The position numbers and the translations under genes are program-made. From the NCBI RefSeq assembly GCF_905220365.1, contig NC_061153.1:8824001-8888000 (forward strand): a stretch of DNA of 64,000 nucleotides, written 5' to 3'. Positions 53,485 to 63,757 of the stretch are shown here, in pieces (positions within the stretch are counted from its first letter, which is position 1; each line of letters begins with the position of its first letter). The notes under the pieces were generated by a model. The model was not told where the DNA came from, did no database searches, and worked only from the letters and a program-made list of their open reading frames with translations. The DNA comes from Vanessa cardui (Eukaryota; Arthropoda; Insecta; Lepidoptera; Nymphalidae).

Positions 53485-53880
53485 AGTAACAGAAGTGATA
53501 TGTGGTGAAAATATATATGTATATTGTGGTAATTTATCAATGCATTAACTGGAATGGAGTTCAGCTGGCAGGTATTGTTAAAAATCAAAGCATTCCAATC
53601 ATTAATGTCTTCTTTTAGTAATTAATTTTAATATTAAATATAGAGCTTACAGAAACAGTTGTTGTTTATTGTGCAGCTACCCGAAAAAAAGTATATATGT
53701 ATTTATATAGTATATATAAATAATATACGTAGTATATGTATTTTGTGCATTGTATTTTTATGTATGTTTATGTATTATATTTTTATTTATGTATGTATTT
53801 ATATTTTCATATTTTTCTATATATTTTCTATACTAGTCTGCACTATCTTGCCCGCTACATCACTCCGTCACTCACCTCCA
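53485..53880. other. AT-rich, no recognised gene
   Basis: Probably LINE C 5' UTR up to about 53600, then AT-rich repeats (tatgtatttat runs near 53700-53830). Confidence 0.4.
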
Positions 53881-53990
53881 TAGGTTGACTGGAAGAAATC
53901 TCTTTTAGAGATAAGTCCACCTTTGCCTGTACTTATATTACTGTGCAATCATTGTATACACATATTTTGGTGCAATAAAGAATATAATAA
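53881..53990 (+). repeat. RTE-type LINE 3' terminal fragment
   Basis: taggttgactggaagaaatc, gataagtccacctttgcctg and a tgcaataaagaatat end, the pattern of insect RTE 3' tails. Confidence 0.6.
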
Positions 53991-54153
53991 TTAATTTGTA
54001 AAATTGCTTTTTAATTTGTGTCTGATATTTTTATTTCTGATTTCGAAACAATGGATGTACAGTACAAGGTAGAAATCTACTCAGAGCGAGATCATTCTTA
54101 ATTAGTAGGTATATTTAAGCGATATTGAAAGTATGGTTTCTTCGTGTTGAGTA

Positions 54154-54530
54154 ATCTGATTGAAAAGACGGTGTCGTCCGGTCCATGCCTATAAGCTAGG
54201 ATGGTCGAAGAGACACACCAGTCTGGTTCAAATTTGTGTAGAAAAGCTGGTCGAAAGGACAGTGCCGTCCGGTCCACGCCTGTAATCCCAGGATCTCATG
54301 CTGGTCGAAGGGACACACCCGTCCGGTCCATGCTTGTGTAGTAAAGCTGAACGAAAGGACAGTGTCGTCCGGTCCACGCCTGTAATCCCATGATCTCAGG
54401 CTTGTCGAAGGGACACACCCGTCCGGTCTAGGCTTGTGTAGTAAAGCTGGTCGAAAGGACAGTGTCGTCCGGTCCACGCCTGTAATCCCAGGCTGGTCGA
54501 AGGGACACACCCGTCCGGTTCAAGCTTATG
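54154..54530. repeat. 100-bp minisatellite, about 3.7 copies
   Basis: The ctggtcgaaaggacagtg module recurs at 54247, 54347 (ctgaacg variant) and 54447, period 100. A degenerate first copy precedes and a truncated one follows. Each unit contains two related halves, both with a (g/c)gtccggtc(c/t) core, about 50 bp apart. The open frame across it is repeat translation. Confidence 0.93.
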
Positions 54531-55055
54531 TTGTGAGGATGATGAGGAGGAAAGGGAACATACTTTCAAATACTTTGCAATATTTATGATATGCTTTGCT
54601 ACGTTTAATGCGAGAGAGAAAGTGGCTTAAGTTGTTCGTCAGGATAGACGAGCGGACGACTTAGCTATGTGCACATTCTTCATTTCAGGACGACGAATAA
54701 CGCCCGAATAACGCCCGAGGACGGTCGAATGTCAGTCTGGCCGTGACGGCGCATGGTGCGCCATCTTGTTTTTCGTACTGGCTGGAAAAGAGTGTCAATG
54801 GAAGTCGAAAGGCGCTCTAGTGAAGCGTCGCGGCGAGGGTAACGAGGCAGCCATCTTGAATGCATGCATGAATGTAACCATTCAAGATTTCCCGCGCACC
54901 ACGTATGCGATGAATCGCTGATTTCCAACAGTCTGTATATATGTCTGTGAAATTATCTGTGATTGATTTACTTAATTAAAACTTTACTGAATTTGTGAAT
55001 AATACTTTGAATATACGCCCACTTATAATTAATTATTCTGATATTGGCAGTAAAA
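54531..55055. other. No recognisable feature
   Basis: Contains a short duplication, aataacgcccg-aataacgcccg, near 54700. The 82-codon minus frame (54680-54928) matches nothing I know. Confidence 0.4.
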
Positions 55056-55250
55056 TGTCTATACATTTATTTATTTGACAACACCAACAAGTAGTACAAC
55101 AAAAATACACAGTAAATCAAAAGTCATAATAAGTAAATGTGTAATTGCATACTTTTTCTCATCTAAGATTACCTGGAAATTAAAATATAAATCAACATTG
55201 TAAAAAGTTAATTGATAAAATAAAAAATTATAGAATTAATAAGAATAAAG
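55056..55250 (-). repeat. LINE D-like 3' tail
   Basis: A (TTTA)n start followed by acaacaccaacaagtagtac, matching the LINE D tail at 60020 (gaacaccaacaagcagaaca). Minus orientation. Confidence 0.6.
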
Positions 55251-55254
55251 AGCA

Positions 55255-55712
55255 TTCATTGTCGTGAATCAATCGTTCCGAGCACGACAGATTGTTGTTT
55301 ACAAACTGCGTCGGTCGATTCCCCGAACTGCATTATCGCTGCGTATTACTTACTCATTAAGCATAACAATTCGATATGATCCTTATTGACAATGGCTAAA
55401 GATCTAACTTTAAATAAAGAAGGTTTTACAATACATTTAGTCGAGAACGATACTAACAACGATTGTTTAGAAAAAAATGACGAGGAACAAACACATTTAA
55501 TACAAGATATGGATATGATAGAGTCGAATAGAAAACGAATGTTGCACGATATAGAAGAAAACACAGAAGAGTGGCACGAAGTTACTAAACATGTTAAGAA
55601 AAAAGTAAGGGTTTTCGATAAGAGTTTAGAGGAAAATTTAATTCAAATCGGAATTACTATTAATCGGCGGGTGTTAGTACCGAAGTTCTTCCCCTTTTAT
55701 TTGCTATTTTGA
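55255..55712 (+). pseudogene. LINE 5' UTR and ORF1 N-terminus (putative)
   Basis: The leader at 55255-55391 is GC-richer (aatcaatcgttccgagcacg). An ORF of 108 codons follows (55386-55712, MTMAKDLTLNKEG...). It is acidic, then has EEWHEVTKHVKKKVRVF, a pattern like the conserved EEW/F.xVxxKKKKR start of jockey/I-type ORF1 proteins. It ends where minus-strand R1 sequence begins. Confidence 0.45.
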
Positions 55713-55970
55713 CGTCGAGTAAGACCGCCCTTTTCACTGAGCCGGTTTCTAAGGAGCTGTAGCGCGCCTGCCACGCTTCAACTGTAATTTCGCGTATCCG
55801 CCTCCTGACATACGATATTGGGACTTTATCGTAGTCGGGAGCCGTTTTCTTCGTGAGAGCCGCTTTTTTCGCGAGCTCATCCGCTCTCTCGCCCGTAGGC
55901 CCTTAATCAGAAGAACCGCACGCTTCCGTCCTCTTCTCCGATTTGTCGAATGCATTCCTTCATCTCTAGA

Positions 55971-56284
55971 TGATGAGATGAGATGGCCCAGTGGTTAAAA
56001 CACGTGCATCTTAACCGATGATTTCGGGTTCAAACTCAGGCAAGCACCACTATATATATGTGCTTAATTTGTGTTTATAATTCATCTCGTGCTCAGCGGT
56101 GAAGGAAAACATCGTGAGGAAACCGGCATGTGTCTAATTTCATTGAAATTCTGCCACATGTGCATTCCACCAACCCGCATTGGAACAGCGTGGTGGAATA
56201 TGTTCCAAGCCCTCTCCTTAATGGGAGAGGAGGCCATTAGCCCAGCAGTGGGAAATTTACAGGCTGTTACTTTACTTTACTTTT
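55971..56284 (+). mobile_element. tRNA-derived SINE (Metulj-like), copy 3
   Basis: Forward SINE with tRNA-like head (gagatggcccagtgg), B-box-like gggttcaaactc, conserved body and (TTTAC)n end. A perfect 17-bp target duplication, ATTCCTTCATCTCTAGA, lies at 55954-55970 and 56285-56301. Host: RNase H of the R1-clade LINE. Confidence 0.95.
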
Positions 56285-56339
56285 ATTCCTTCATCTCTAG
56301 AGCCAATGGGTGAGCGATTGCAGTGCTCCACAGCAGATC

Positions 56340-58220
56340 AAGAGAAGATCTCGAGTCGCCCAAGATATTGGTCGAACGATGTTTCGATTTCGTAACCATC
56401 TTGATAGCTCTGAGGAGTGCGTACATTTCTGATTGGAAGACTGTGTTGTGCGGCTCTAGGCGAAACGTCGAGTTTCTGGTTTCAAGGGAGGGCCCTTGAT
56501 CCCACCATGTTAGAGCAGCTCCAACTTTTCCCTCTATTTTGCTGCCGTTGGTGAATATTAGGGGGCCGACAATATGATGTTCTTCAATGGTTTATGGGTC
56601 CAGGTTCTCTAAGCGTGCATACTCGTTGTTATGAGTTACGATGGATGTGGATTTTGTAAGGGTCCCAATCTTTGCGTTATTTCACGTCCCGGGGGTAAAA
56701 GGTCCACGTCCATGCAGTAGCCTTTTTTTACCTTAAAAAGGGTGGCAGCCTCTTTGACACGAAGGTCGAGGGGGAGTTGGCTTGATAGGATAAGTGCCGA
56801 TGTTAGAGATACCGTCCTGTACGCTTTGCAGATCTTTTAAGCGAAACCTCGTTGCAGCGAGTTTAGTTTACTTTGTATCGTTAGTTTCTCGACTGCAGGA
56901 GACCAAACGCTTGCCGCGTAAAGAACGATAGGCTCTATCACCGCCACATATATTTTCCTGATGATTTCTCCGTTTAGACCCCAAGTCACCCTCGCAGCGC
57001 ACGCCAGTTGTTTATATATGTATGTGTGCCGCCTTTTTGCAGATTGCGGACACATGTGCTTTGAATGTAAGCTTAGAGTCTATAATGATACCCCATAGTT
57101 TGATCTCAGTCACTAGGCTAAGCGGAGTGCCGCACATATGAATAACCGGGGCATCGTACTTGAGCTTCTTAGTTAGTATCATCGCGTTTGTCATTCGTGG
57201 TGCGAAGCTCAGTTTGTTTTCTATGCCCCATTCTTGTACGGCAGCTAGGGTGGTGTTTCCGCTGTTGCCTGTAATTGTCTGGTATGATGGTTGGAGAAAA
57301 CCAGGACCACGTCATTCGCAAAGTCCTCCCAGTAGACCCCCTTTGTTACCATTTCGCGAGTCTAGGATGAGGTTCCAGAAGGTCGGTCCGCCAACATCCC
57401 TGGACACATCCCTTCGTGGTTTTCTTGTCACTAGTCGCTCTGGCATGACTCTCCTGGTCTTGGGGGTATGATACCATCAAGGCATATAAGTTCCTCGGGC
57501 AATGTTTGTGAACCAACTGCTTTTTAAGGGCAAGCCACCATGCGTTATCGAAGGCGCCTTCTATGTCGAGCGACACCAGAAGTACTATTTTTTTGGATCT
57601 TATCTCCTTCTGGATATGCCCGACCAAGTTGTAGAGGGCGTCTTCCGTTCCGCGCTGTGGCATGAATCCGTACTGACTGGAATGCAGGGTCGGGAGAAGA
57701 TGGTATTAAAGCCAACCGACCAAGAGTTTCTCTACTATCTTACCGAGGATTGGTAGAAGTTCTATCGGTCTGTAGGATTTCGGGTGGGTGTAGTCCTCTT
57801 TGGCTGATTTTCGGAGAATGCAAACGTGGGCGACCTTCGACTGATTGGGGAAGTACGACAGCGTCAAGCATTTGTTTGCTAGCTAGAAATACCTCTCTGT
57901 CACAGTTTATGGCCGCAGTGCATATGTCGGAAGTCAGTCCATCCGGGCTTGGAGCTTTCTTCGGATTAAGGTTCAAAAGGACCATTTCCAGTTCCGTGGT
58001 GGTAAATGGTGGATTGTCGTTTGACAGATCTTGAATTTCCTCCGGTGCTTTGTTCTCAGCGATCGCTCTTATTGATCGCTGTTTGTCGTTTTCGATTTCT
58101 ACAGAGTCATCGGGATAAAACGTGCGCGCTAGGAGTTCAGCTGACTTTCCAGATGTTATTGTTTCGCCAGCTGAATCTCTTAGTAGTAGATTATCTCTTC
58201 TTTTCGACGTTTTCCTTATT
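56340..58220 (-). pseudogene. R1-clade RT and RNase H
   Basis: RT: LNLNPKKAPSPDGLTSDIC (57740-57985), SYRPIELLPILGKI, the LLVSLDIEGAFDNAWW motif A and KGCVQG (57346-57663). Then comes a region with the altered catalytic area, LTKKLKYDAP (57012-57194), and AARVTWGLNGEIIRKIYVAVIEPIVLYAASVW (56837-57055). RNase H: IFTNGSKIEGKVGAALT (Asn where Asp is usual), SEMYALLRAI and ILGDSRSSL. The RNase H tail continues beyond the SINE to about 55750. Confidence 0.8.
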
Positions 58221-58224
58221 ACTC

Positions 58225-58731
58225 TGTGTGGTAAAGTGTGTAAACAAGTATACAGAGGACATAAAAGTACTCACGCTAACAGTCCAGTACACGAATATTA
58301 GTCACAGTTCACAAAACACACAAGAAAGTTCAAAAGGTCAATAGTAAGGTCAATAGTAAGGTCAATAGTCAAGGTCACAACACAAAAACTTAGGAACTCA
58401 AGAAATATAAAGTAATGAGAAAACAAAGCAAATCGCATCGAACGTTAAAGCCGACTAAGTATGTGACTTTGTTCCGCAGTAGTCGGTAGTCGGAGAATAA
58501 TATCCGAACGCCGTATACTACGGGTTTCGCCCGAGTATGCTTGTGAATCAATTATTTATATATATTTTATTATTTAATATAAATTATAATGTGTATGTAT
58601 GTATTAGTGAAATGTGTAAGATGTTTATAATATTAATACATAAATAAATATTAAATAAAATATTATATTATGTTTATGTAAAGTGTAATAAATAAAATAA
58701 ACTAAATAAATGTAATATTTCGCCTACATTA
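58225..58731 (-). repeat. 3' LTR of element no. 3
   Basis: Boundaries are inferred from the polypurine tract on one side and TG...CA ends. It includes three gtcaatagtaag-type repeats near 58337-58372 and an AATAAA-rich part. No 5' partner in the window. Confidence 0.7.
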
Positions 58732-58754
58732 CTCCCCTCCAGAGGCCGTGTCTA

Positions 58755-60010
58755 CGGATGATAATAATCTGGAAAGTGAACTTTCCTCCCAGAACGAGTA
58801 GTTTTTATGGGGGGACTATGGTGTCGTGGCTGAATTGGTAGTTCGAGGTCGGGCGGTGGTATGTGCTGTGGCAAATCATCGTACAGTATATAGGCCGGTT
58901 TAAGGCGGTCAATCGATACCGTCACGACTTTGCCTTTAAAATCTATTTTAAAAGTTTAGCACCTCTGCTTATAACCTTATGTGGACCTGTGTATGCGGGT
59001 TGCAGTGAACCACGCAGCGCGTCTTCCCTAAGGAATACGTGGCTGAATGTGGTAATATCTTTAAAAATGAAGGTCTTACGTGTGGAGTGATACTGTGCTG
59101 GGACTGGACGTAGCTTCTTGGCAAAGTACTTCATACGAGCGGAAAAATCGGTGATGTCGGTAGTGTAGCCTGCGACATTATGGCCGAAAAATTCGCCAAG
59201 TAAGCGCTGTGGCTCGCCATATACCAGTTCCGCCGATGAAGCCTGGAGGTCTGCTTTGAAGGAACTCCTTATGCCGAGAAGAACTAGGGGAAGTGACTCA
59301 ACCCAATTACTATCTCCGTGACAAATGATAGCTGCTTTTAGCTGCCGGTGAAAGCGTTCAACTAAGCCGTTGCACTGAGGGTGGTAAGCGGTTGTCCTGC
59401 GATGCTGAAATCCAATAGATTTAGCCAATTGTTCGAACAGGGCTGATTCGAACTGTCTTCCGCGATCGGTGACTATGTGAGTAGGGCAACCAAATCGGGA
59501 GAACCAGCAGGACACTAACGCTTTAGCCAAGGTTTCAGCAGTGATATCGGCTATGGTTACAGCTTCCGGCCATCGCGTGAAGCGATCGACGGCTGTCAAA
59601 CAGTACCGATAACCACTGGCTGGAGGTAATGGTCCGATCAGGTCTATATGGACATTATGATTCGCGCTGAAGGTAAAGCATGTGTACCCAACGGTGAGGT
59701 CACGTGACGGCTTACCTTCGTACGCTGGCAGGTTAAACATGCCTTAGACCATTGACGGCAGTTCTTGCGCATGAGTGGCCATACGAAGCGTCGTGCAACG
59801 AGCTTAGTTGAGGCTGTATAACCGGGATGCCTAAGGGAGTGCAGACTATAAAAATTTGCCGACGGAGGTTAATGGGGACAAAAGGTCTGGGAGTCGGTGT
59901 ACTGACGTCGCAGTACAATTCAGTACGACTACCGGGTATTGACATTTTTATAAGACGAAGTGATGTGTCGCCTTTAAGGGTGTCAGCCAGATCAGGGTCT
60001 GTGGCTTGGT
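58755..60010 (-). pseudogene. pol: Integrase, element no. 3
   Basis: Block 59733-59945 carries the N-terminal part (RTELYCDVSTPTPRPFVP, then a degraded HHCC region with shifts). Block 58943-59740 holds the catalytic core: D33 (VHIDLIGP), D92 (IVTDRGRQF), E129 (LVERFH). The C-terminal YTGPHKVI region continues in another frame to about 58760 (RLKPAYILYDDLP). The core triad is intact, but the zinc-binding part is broken. Confidence 0.85.
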
Positions 60011-60461
60011 ACTTATGTATTTATTTATTTATTTATTTGAACACCAACAAGCAGAACACTAACATTTACAAGGAATAAAATGTTCTAATAATATTTCTTA
60101 GTGACTACTTTTTTACAGGTGTTACATAATACCAACAAAAAATAACAGTAAACAACGATACAATTAAAAAGTTTAAAATTGAATTAATTATAAATAAAAA
60201 AAAGTTATAAACAAAAAATTTAAGTTGATTTAAATTATTTGTGTTACAACAATAATGAATAGAGGAAAATTATCGAAATTAACAAGTAAATTAAAATTAA
60301 AATGTCTGAGAATTATAAAAATATTAAGTTAACAATGAGAAAGTAAAATAAATAAGTTACAATCAGTAAATAATAGGATTTTAAATTAACATGGTTATTT
60401 TTATTATTAAAGTTATTAATTTCGGGATATTTACCATGTTTTTTATTTTTGTTCGGTGGAG

Positions 60462-60502
60462 CTCGATATTTCGAAATTGTCTACGAATGTCTTGTTCACG
60501 AG
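60462..60502 (-). ncRNA. Hammerhead-like motif, PLE family 2, left arm
   Basis: Same as the right-arm motif (60789-60829) on the other strand, except for one substitution that breaks a stem II pair (AAUUUC instead of AAUGUC). Probably a decayed copy. Confidence 0.4.
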
Positions 60503-60788
60503 ACTGAAGTGTGCGGGTAGATGCTGATAATGTTAGAGGTGTCCGTATCGAACTACCTCCTTTCTTGTACGTTTGCTACGTAAACACCGGTCACCACTAC
60601 TATTGTCACTTTCACCCCTACCATTGTCACTAGTCGAATTTATTTTATGTACACTCGACACTCGATCCCGTGTTTTGCAGACGAAACTCACCGTATCAAT
60701 TCGCGATTTTTTTATTTTATTTCTAATAAAATAAAAAATTCGATACGGACACCTCTAACATTATCAGCATCTACCCGCACACTTCAGT

Positions 60789-60829
60789 CTCGTGAACAAG
60801 ACATTCGTAGACAATGTCGAAATATCGAG
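60789..60829 (+). ncRNA. Hammerhead-like ribozyme motif, PLE family 2
   Basis: Stem I CUC/GAG, core GUGAACA plus one extra A, a perfect 6-bp stem II (GACAUU/AAUGUC) with a 7-nt loop, then GAAAU and AUC before GAG. The layout is the same as in family 1 (63665-63704), with different base pairs in stem I, stem II and the two-pair stem III. Covariation in all arms supports a real fold. Cleavage is expected after AUC if active. Confidence 0.5.
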
Positions 60830-61024
60830 CTCCACCGAACAAAAATAAAAAACATGGTAAATATCCCGAAATTAATAATCAGTAAATAAGTTACAGATCA
60901 ATAAATTATCCAACAAAAACAATTAAAAAATTACACAATCAAAATTAAGATTGAATACTGGTTTAGTCTTTATCAAGATTGCGAAATATAAATCCATATA
61001 AAAAAAAATTACAATAAGAAGGAA

Positions 61025-63570
61025 TTATTTATTATTGAAATACATAAGTAACTGATTTCTGAAACTATACAATTTATTATCAAAAATGTCAATGGTTCTC
61101 ACTTCTGTTGAATTTAACTCTTGTGTACTTTCAACTTTATTTGTAGTTTTATATATGTTGTTATAATTAATACACATTCTGTTAATAGGGAAGAAACGCC
61201 CTTGACGAGAGTGCGTTAATTTTTCAGTAAAAGGTGCATATACAGACGGCCTAGAAAATTTTCTTGGAGCATTAATCCTCAATTTACCTAATAGGTATGG
61301 GCAGTCTGTGGACCCATTAATTAATTTAAAAAGAAATATGTTGTCGAGAAGCTGTCTTCGATCGCGAAGAGAAAGAAGTGCAAAATGCGACAATCTTTCC
61401 TCGTAGCTGTGCAGCCTACCAGCCAACTTAAAGTTATAGGACAGATGCCAAAGAAATCTTTTTTGGACTCGCTCTAATCTGTGGCTGTAAATCTCATAGT
61501 GTGGATTCCACACCGTACAGCAATACTCTCAAATACTACGAACTAAGGCAGTGTACAGGGAAATTTTAGTTCGAATCTCTTTAAAAACTCCACAGTTACG
61601 TAGAACAAAACCCAAAGCTTTGAAGGCCCTGCCAACTATATGATCAATATGTATGTGAAACCGTAATTTAGAATCCAGTATTACTCCCAAATCCCGTATG
61701 TAATCTACTTCAGTAAGTAAATGTCCATCAATAGAATAACTTCGATCAACAGAGATTTTTTTCCTACTAAAGCGAATAACAAAGCATTTCTCAGTAATGA
61801 GACAACGTAACGTTCTTGCGACACCATGAGACCAGATTGTCCAAGTCATTTTGTAGGCATACAACATCTGCTTCGGAGGAGACAGGTCTAAAAAGTTTCA
61901 GGTCATCTGCTAATAAGTAGCATTTACAATGATCGAAGCAGGAGTTGATGTCGTTAATAAAAATGTTGAACAACAGGGGTCCCAGGTCCTGAGGTCAGAG
62001 CCCTGAGGCACGCCAGAGGGAGATGAAAAGGGATTTGAACAATGCCTGTTTATAACCACTGTTGAACTCCTATTCTTAAGGTAGGACTTAAACCAATCAA
62101 GCATAATACCCGTTATGCCAATCATTTCGAGCTTATGAAGCAAAACATAATGGTTAACTTTATCGAAGGCCTTACTAAAATCAGTGTAAATGGCATCGAC
62201 TGAATTGCCACTGTCAATGGCTTCAGTAAGGTCCTCGACGAAAGAGATGAGATTTGTGCTGGTAGATCGGGCCTTCAAGAAACCGTGTTGTTCCAGAGCA
62301 ATAACTTGCTTGAAATGGGAAGAGATAATAGGATATACTAGTAGCTCAAACACTTTTGCAAATATTGATATTATAGAGATTGGTCTATAATTTTTTGCGG
62401 AACCTCTGTCACCGTTTTTATAAAGTGGTAGAACCAAGGCTTTTTTCCAAAGTATAGGGAATTGGCCAGTTTTTAGGGAACGATTGATGATCATAGTTAG
62501 TGGCTTCACTAGGTTATTTGCACACGTAGTAACAAAAAGTGCAGGAATTCCGTCCGCTCCCGCGCCTTTAGATTTCTTCAGGCCTTTCAAAACTCTGAGA
62601 ATTTGCTCGGATGTAAAAGATATATGACTCAGACTTTGTGATGTACATATATTATAATTCGTGTTTGAAATATTTATAGTGGCAACGTTCACTGGAGGTG
62701 GCGTGGTAATATTGCTGTACACAGAAGAGAAATGATCAGCAAATAGATTGCAAATATCTGCACCATCAAGAGCTACACGGGAATTCAATGTCATTTTTGC
62801 GGGGTACGAGTTGTTCGGCTTTTTTTTCATTTTCAGGTATGACCAAATCACCTTGGGATTAGATCTTAATGAAGACTCAAGGTTATTTATGTACTTAGAG
62901 TAGGATTCTTTTAACAGCTTATCACACCTTTTTCTTAAGAGCTCAAAAGTCAGAACATCACGGGGGTTGTTATATTTTCGTATTTTGACCCTGTACTTAT
63001 ATTTCTCCTTAATACTATTAATTAAACCGCGATTGAACCAAATAGGATATTTAGAGCTTCGAGGCTTAGAAAGCGGAACATATTTTCGTATTAACGTCTG
63101 CAGTTGAGAATAGAAAATTGAAACCATGTCATCAACTGACATACATTCATTCATGATAACATCCCATTGGATAGATTCAAGTTCTTTTTGAATATTTTGA
63201 TAGTCGGCCTTGTAAAAACAATGTTTGTGTATGTTATCATTAGGTGGTAAAAGTGGAATAAAATTAATATCATACGAAAATATTAGTGGAGGGTGAAGTG
63301 CGTCTACACACGTGAGGGGATCCGTACATGTAGATAAGCTACTAAGCGATTTATTAGCAAGAACTAGATCAAGTATTTTGTCTTTGTTGTTCACGACGTG
63401 ATTATATTGAGCTAAGTCATTAAGCGACATAAAATCCGATACCATATTATGCAATAAGTTGTTAGAAGCACCCGCATCTAGTGAGTTATGGTTACATGTA
63501 GTCCAAGACATATTACTTAAGTTAAAGTCACCTACAATTAGAAGGGTACCGGTTAAAGATTCTAGAACTC
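61025..63570 (-). pseudogene. LINE D endonuclease tail, RT and C-terminus
   Basis: Block 61910-63511 (533 codons) starts just after the LLIVGDFNLSN endonuclease motif. It has SKGAGADGIPALF, KNYRPISIISIFAKVFE, the IYTDFSKAFDKVNH motif A and SGVPQGS. There a short local duplication (cctgag/cctgagg near 61990-62005) shifts frame. Block 61791-61973 holds the catalytic LLADDLKLF box. Blocks 61529-61867 and 61025-61513 (RLERVQKRFLWHL...DNIFLFKLING) finish the protein. Confidence 0.88.
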
Positions 63571-63664
63571 TATTAGAGTTGTCTTAAATTTTCGCGATTA
63601 TTACACATTTAAATAAAACTAGTTATAACGGATTTGAATCGCGTATATTAATTATTTTTGGCAT

Positions 63665-63704
63665 CCCGACGTTTCGAGCACTTTACAGCGTTCGTGGTCA
63701 CGGG
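63665..63704 (-). ncRNA. Hammerhead-like ribozyme motif, PLE family 1, with parent ORF
   Basis: Located about 54 nt downstream of the PLE stop codon, in sense orientation. Stem I CCC/GGG, core GUGACCA plus C, stem II GAACGCU/AGUGCUC with GUAA loop, GAAAC, GUC, then GGG. A C-G pair of the truncated copy at 41321-41360 is unchanged, and its A-U pair has become G-U. This is the position where minimal hammerhead ribozymes are known in Penelope-like elements. Confidence 0.55.
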
Positions 63705-63757
63705 TAGAGTAAGGTGGCATTTGTCTATTTGAGGAACAAAAGAAATATTATTTACAA

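Larger units (their letters stand above)
55715..58224 (-). mobile_element. R1-clade LINE, 3' part
   Basis: Minus strand: RT (58220-56837) and RNase H (56620 to 55750). A SINE interrupts RNase H at 55971-56284. Its upstream part is cut at 58225 by an LTR element. Several frameshifts make it inactive. Confidence 0.8.
58225..60018 (-). mobile_element. Ty3/gypsy element no. 3, 3' half
   Basis: Minus strand: integrase (about 60010-58760), a polypurine tract (ccagaggggagtaa, about 58732-58745) and the 3' LTR (58225-58731; starts TGTAGGCG, ends CCACACA). The remaining 5' part is absent; LINE D abuts at 60018. The integrase resembles that of the Mag-like element at 11.5-12.8 kb but is a different family. 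Confidence 0.85.
60374..60876. mobile_element. Head-to-head inverted pair of Penelope-type 3' ends
   Basis: A 503-bp insertion in the LINE D 3' UTR, flanked by a 13-bp duplication AATCAGTAAATAA (60361-60373, 60877-60889). It consists of two nearly identical 140-bp segments in opposite orientation around a 186-bp centre. Each segment has a hammerhead-like motif followed by gagctccaccgaac and a 3' end in cgaaattaat. Assignment to Penelope-like elements is by analogy with 63.7 kb: the same fold, variable-length target duplication and inverted copies. Confidence 0.6.
60413..60878. repeat. Inverted repeat with 140-bp arms, 186-bp loop
   Basis: Arms 60413-60552 and 60739-60878 differ by one base by my reading (60817 region). 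Transcription across it would give a long hairpin RNA. Confidence 0.95.
60016..63576 (-). mobile_element. Jockey-like LINE, family D
   Basis: Minus strand: endonuclease C-terminus (63576), RT, C-terminal domain (to 61025), a 3' UTR of about 1 kb holding a Penelope-type insertion, and an (AAAT)n tail at 60016-60040. Upstream it is cut by the Penelope-like element at 63577. Confidence 0.88.

Noticed and set aside
54154..54530. CRISPR array
   Set aside because: The repeats are contiguous 100-bp units without unique spacers, and the DNA is eukaryotic.
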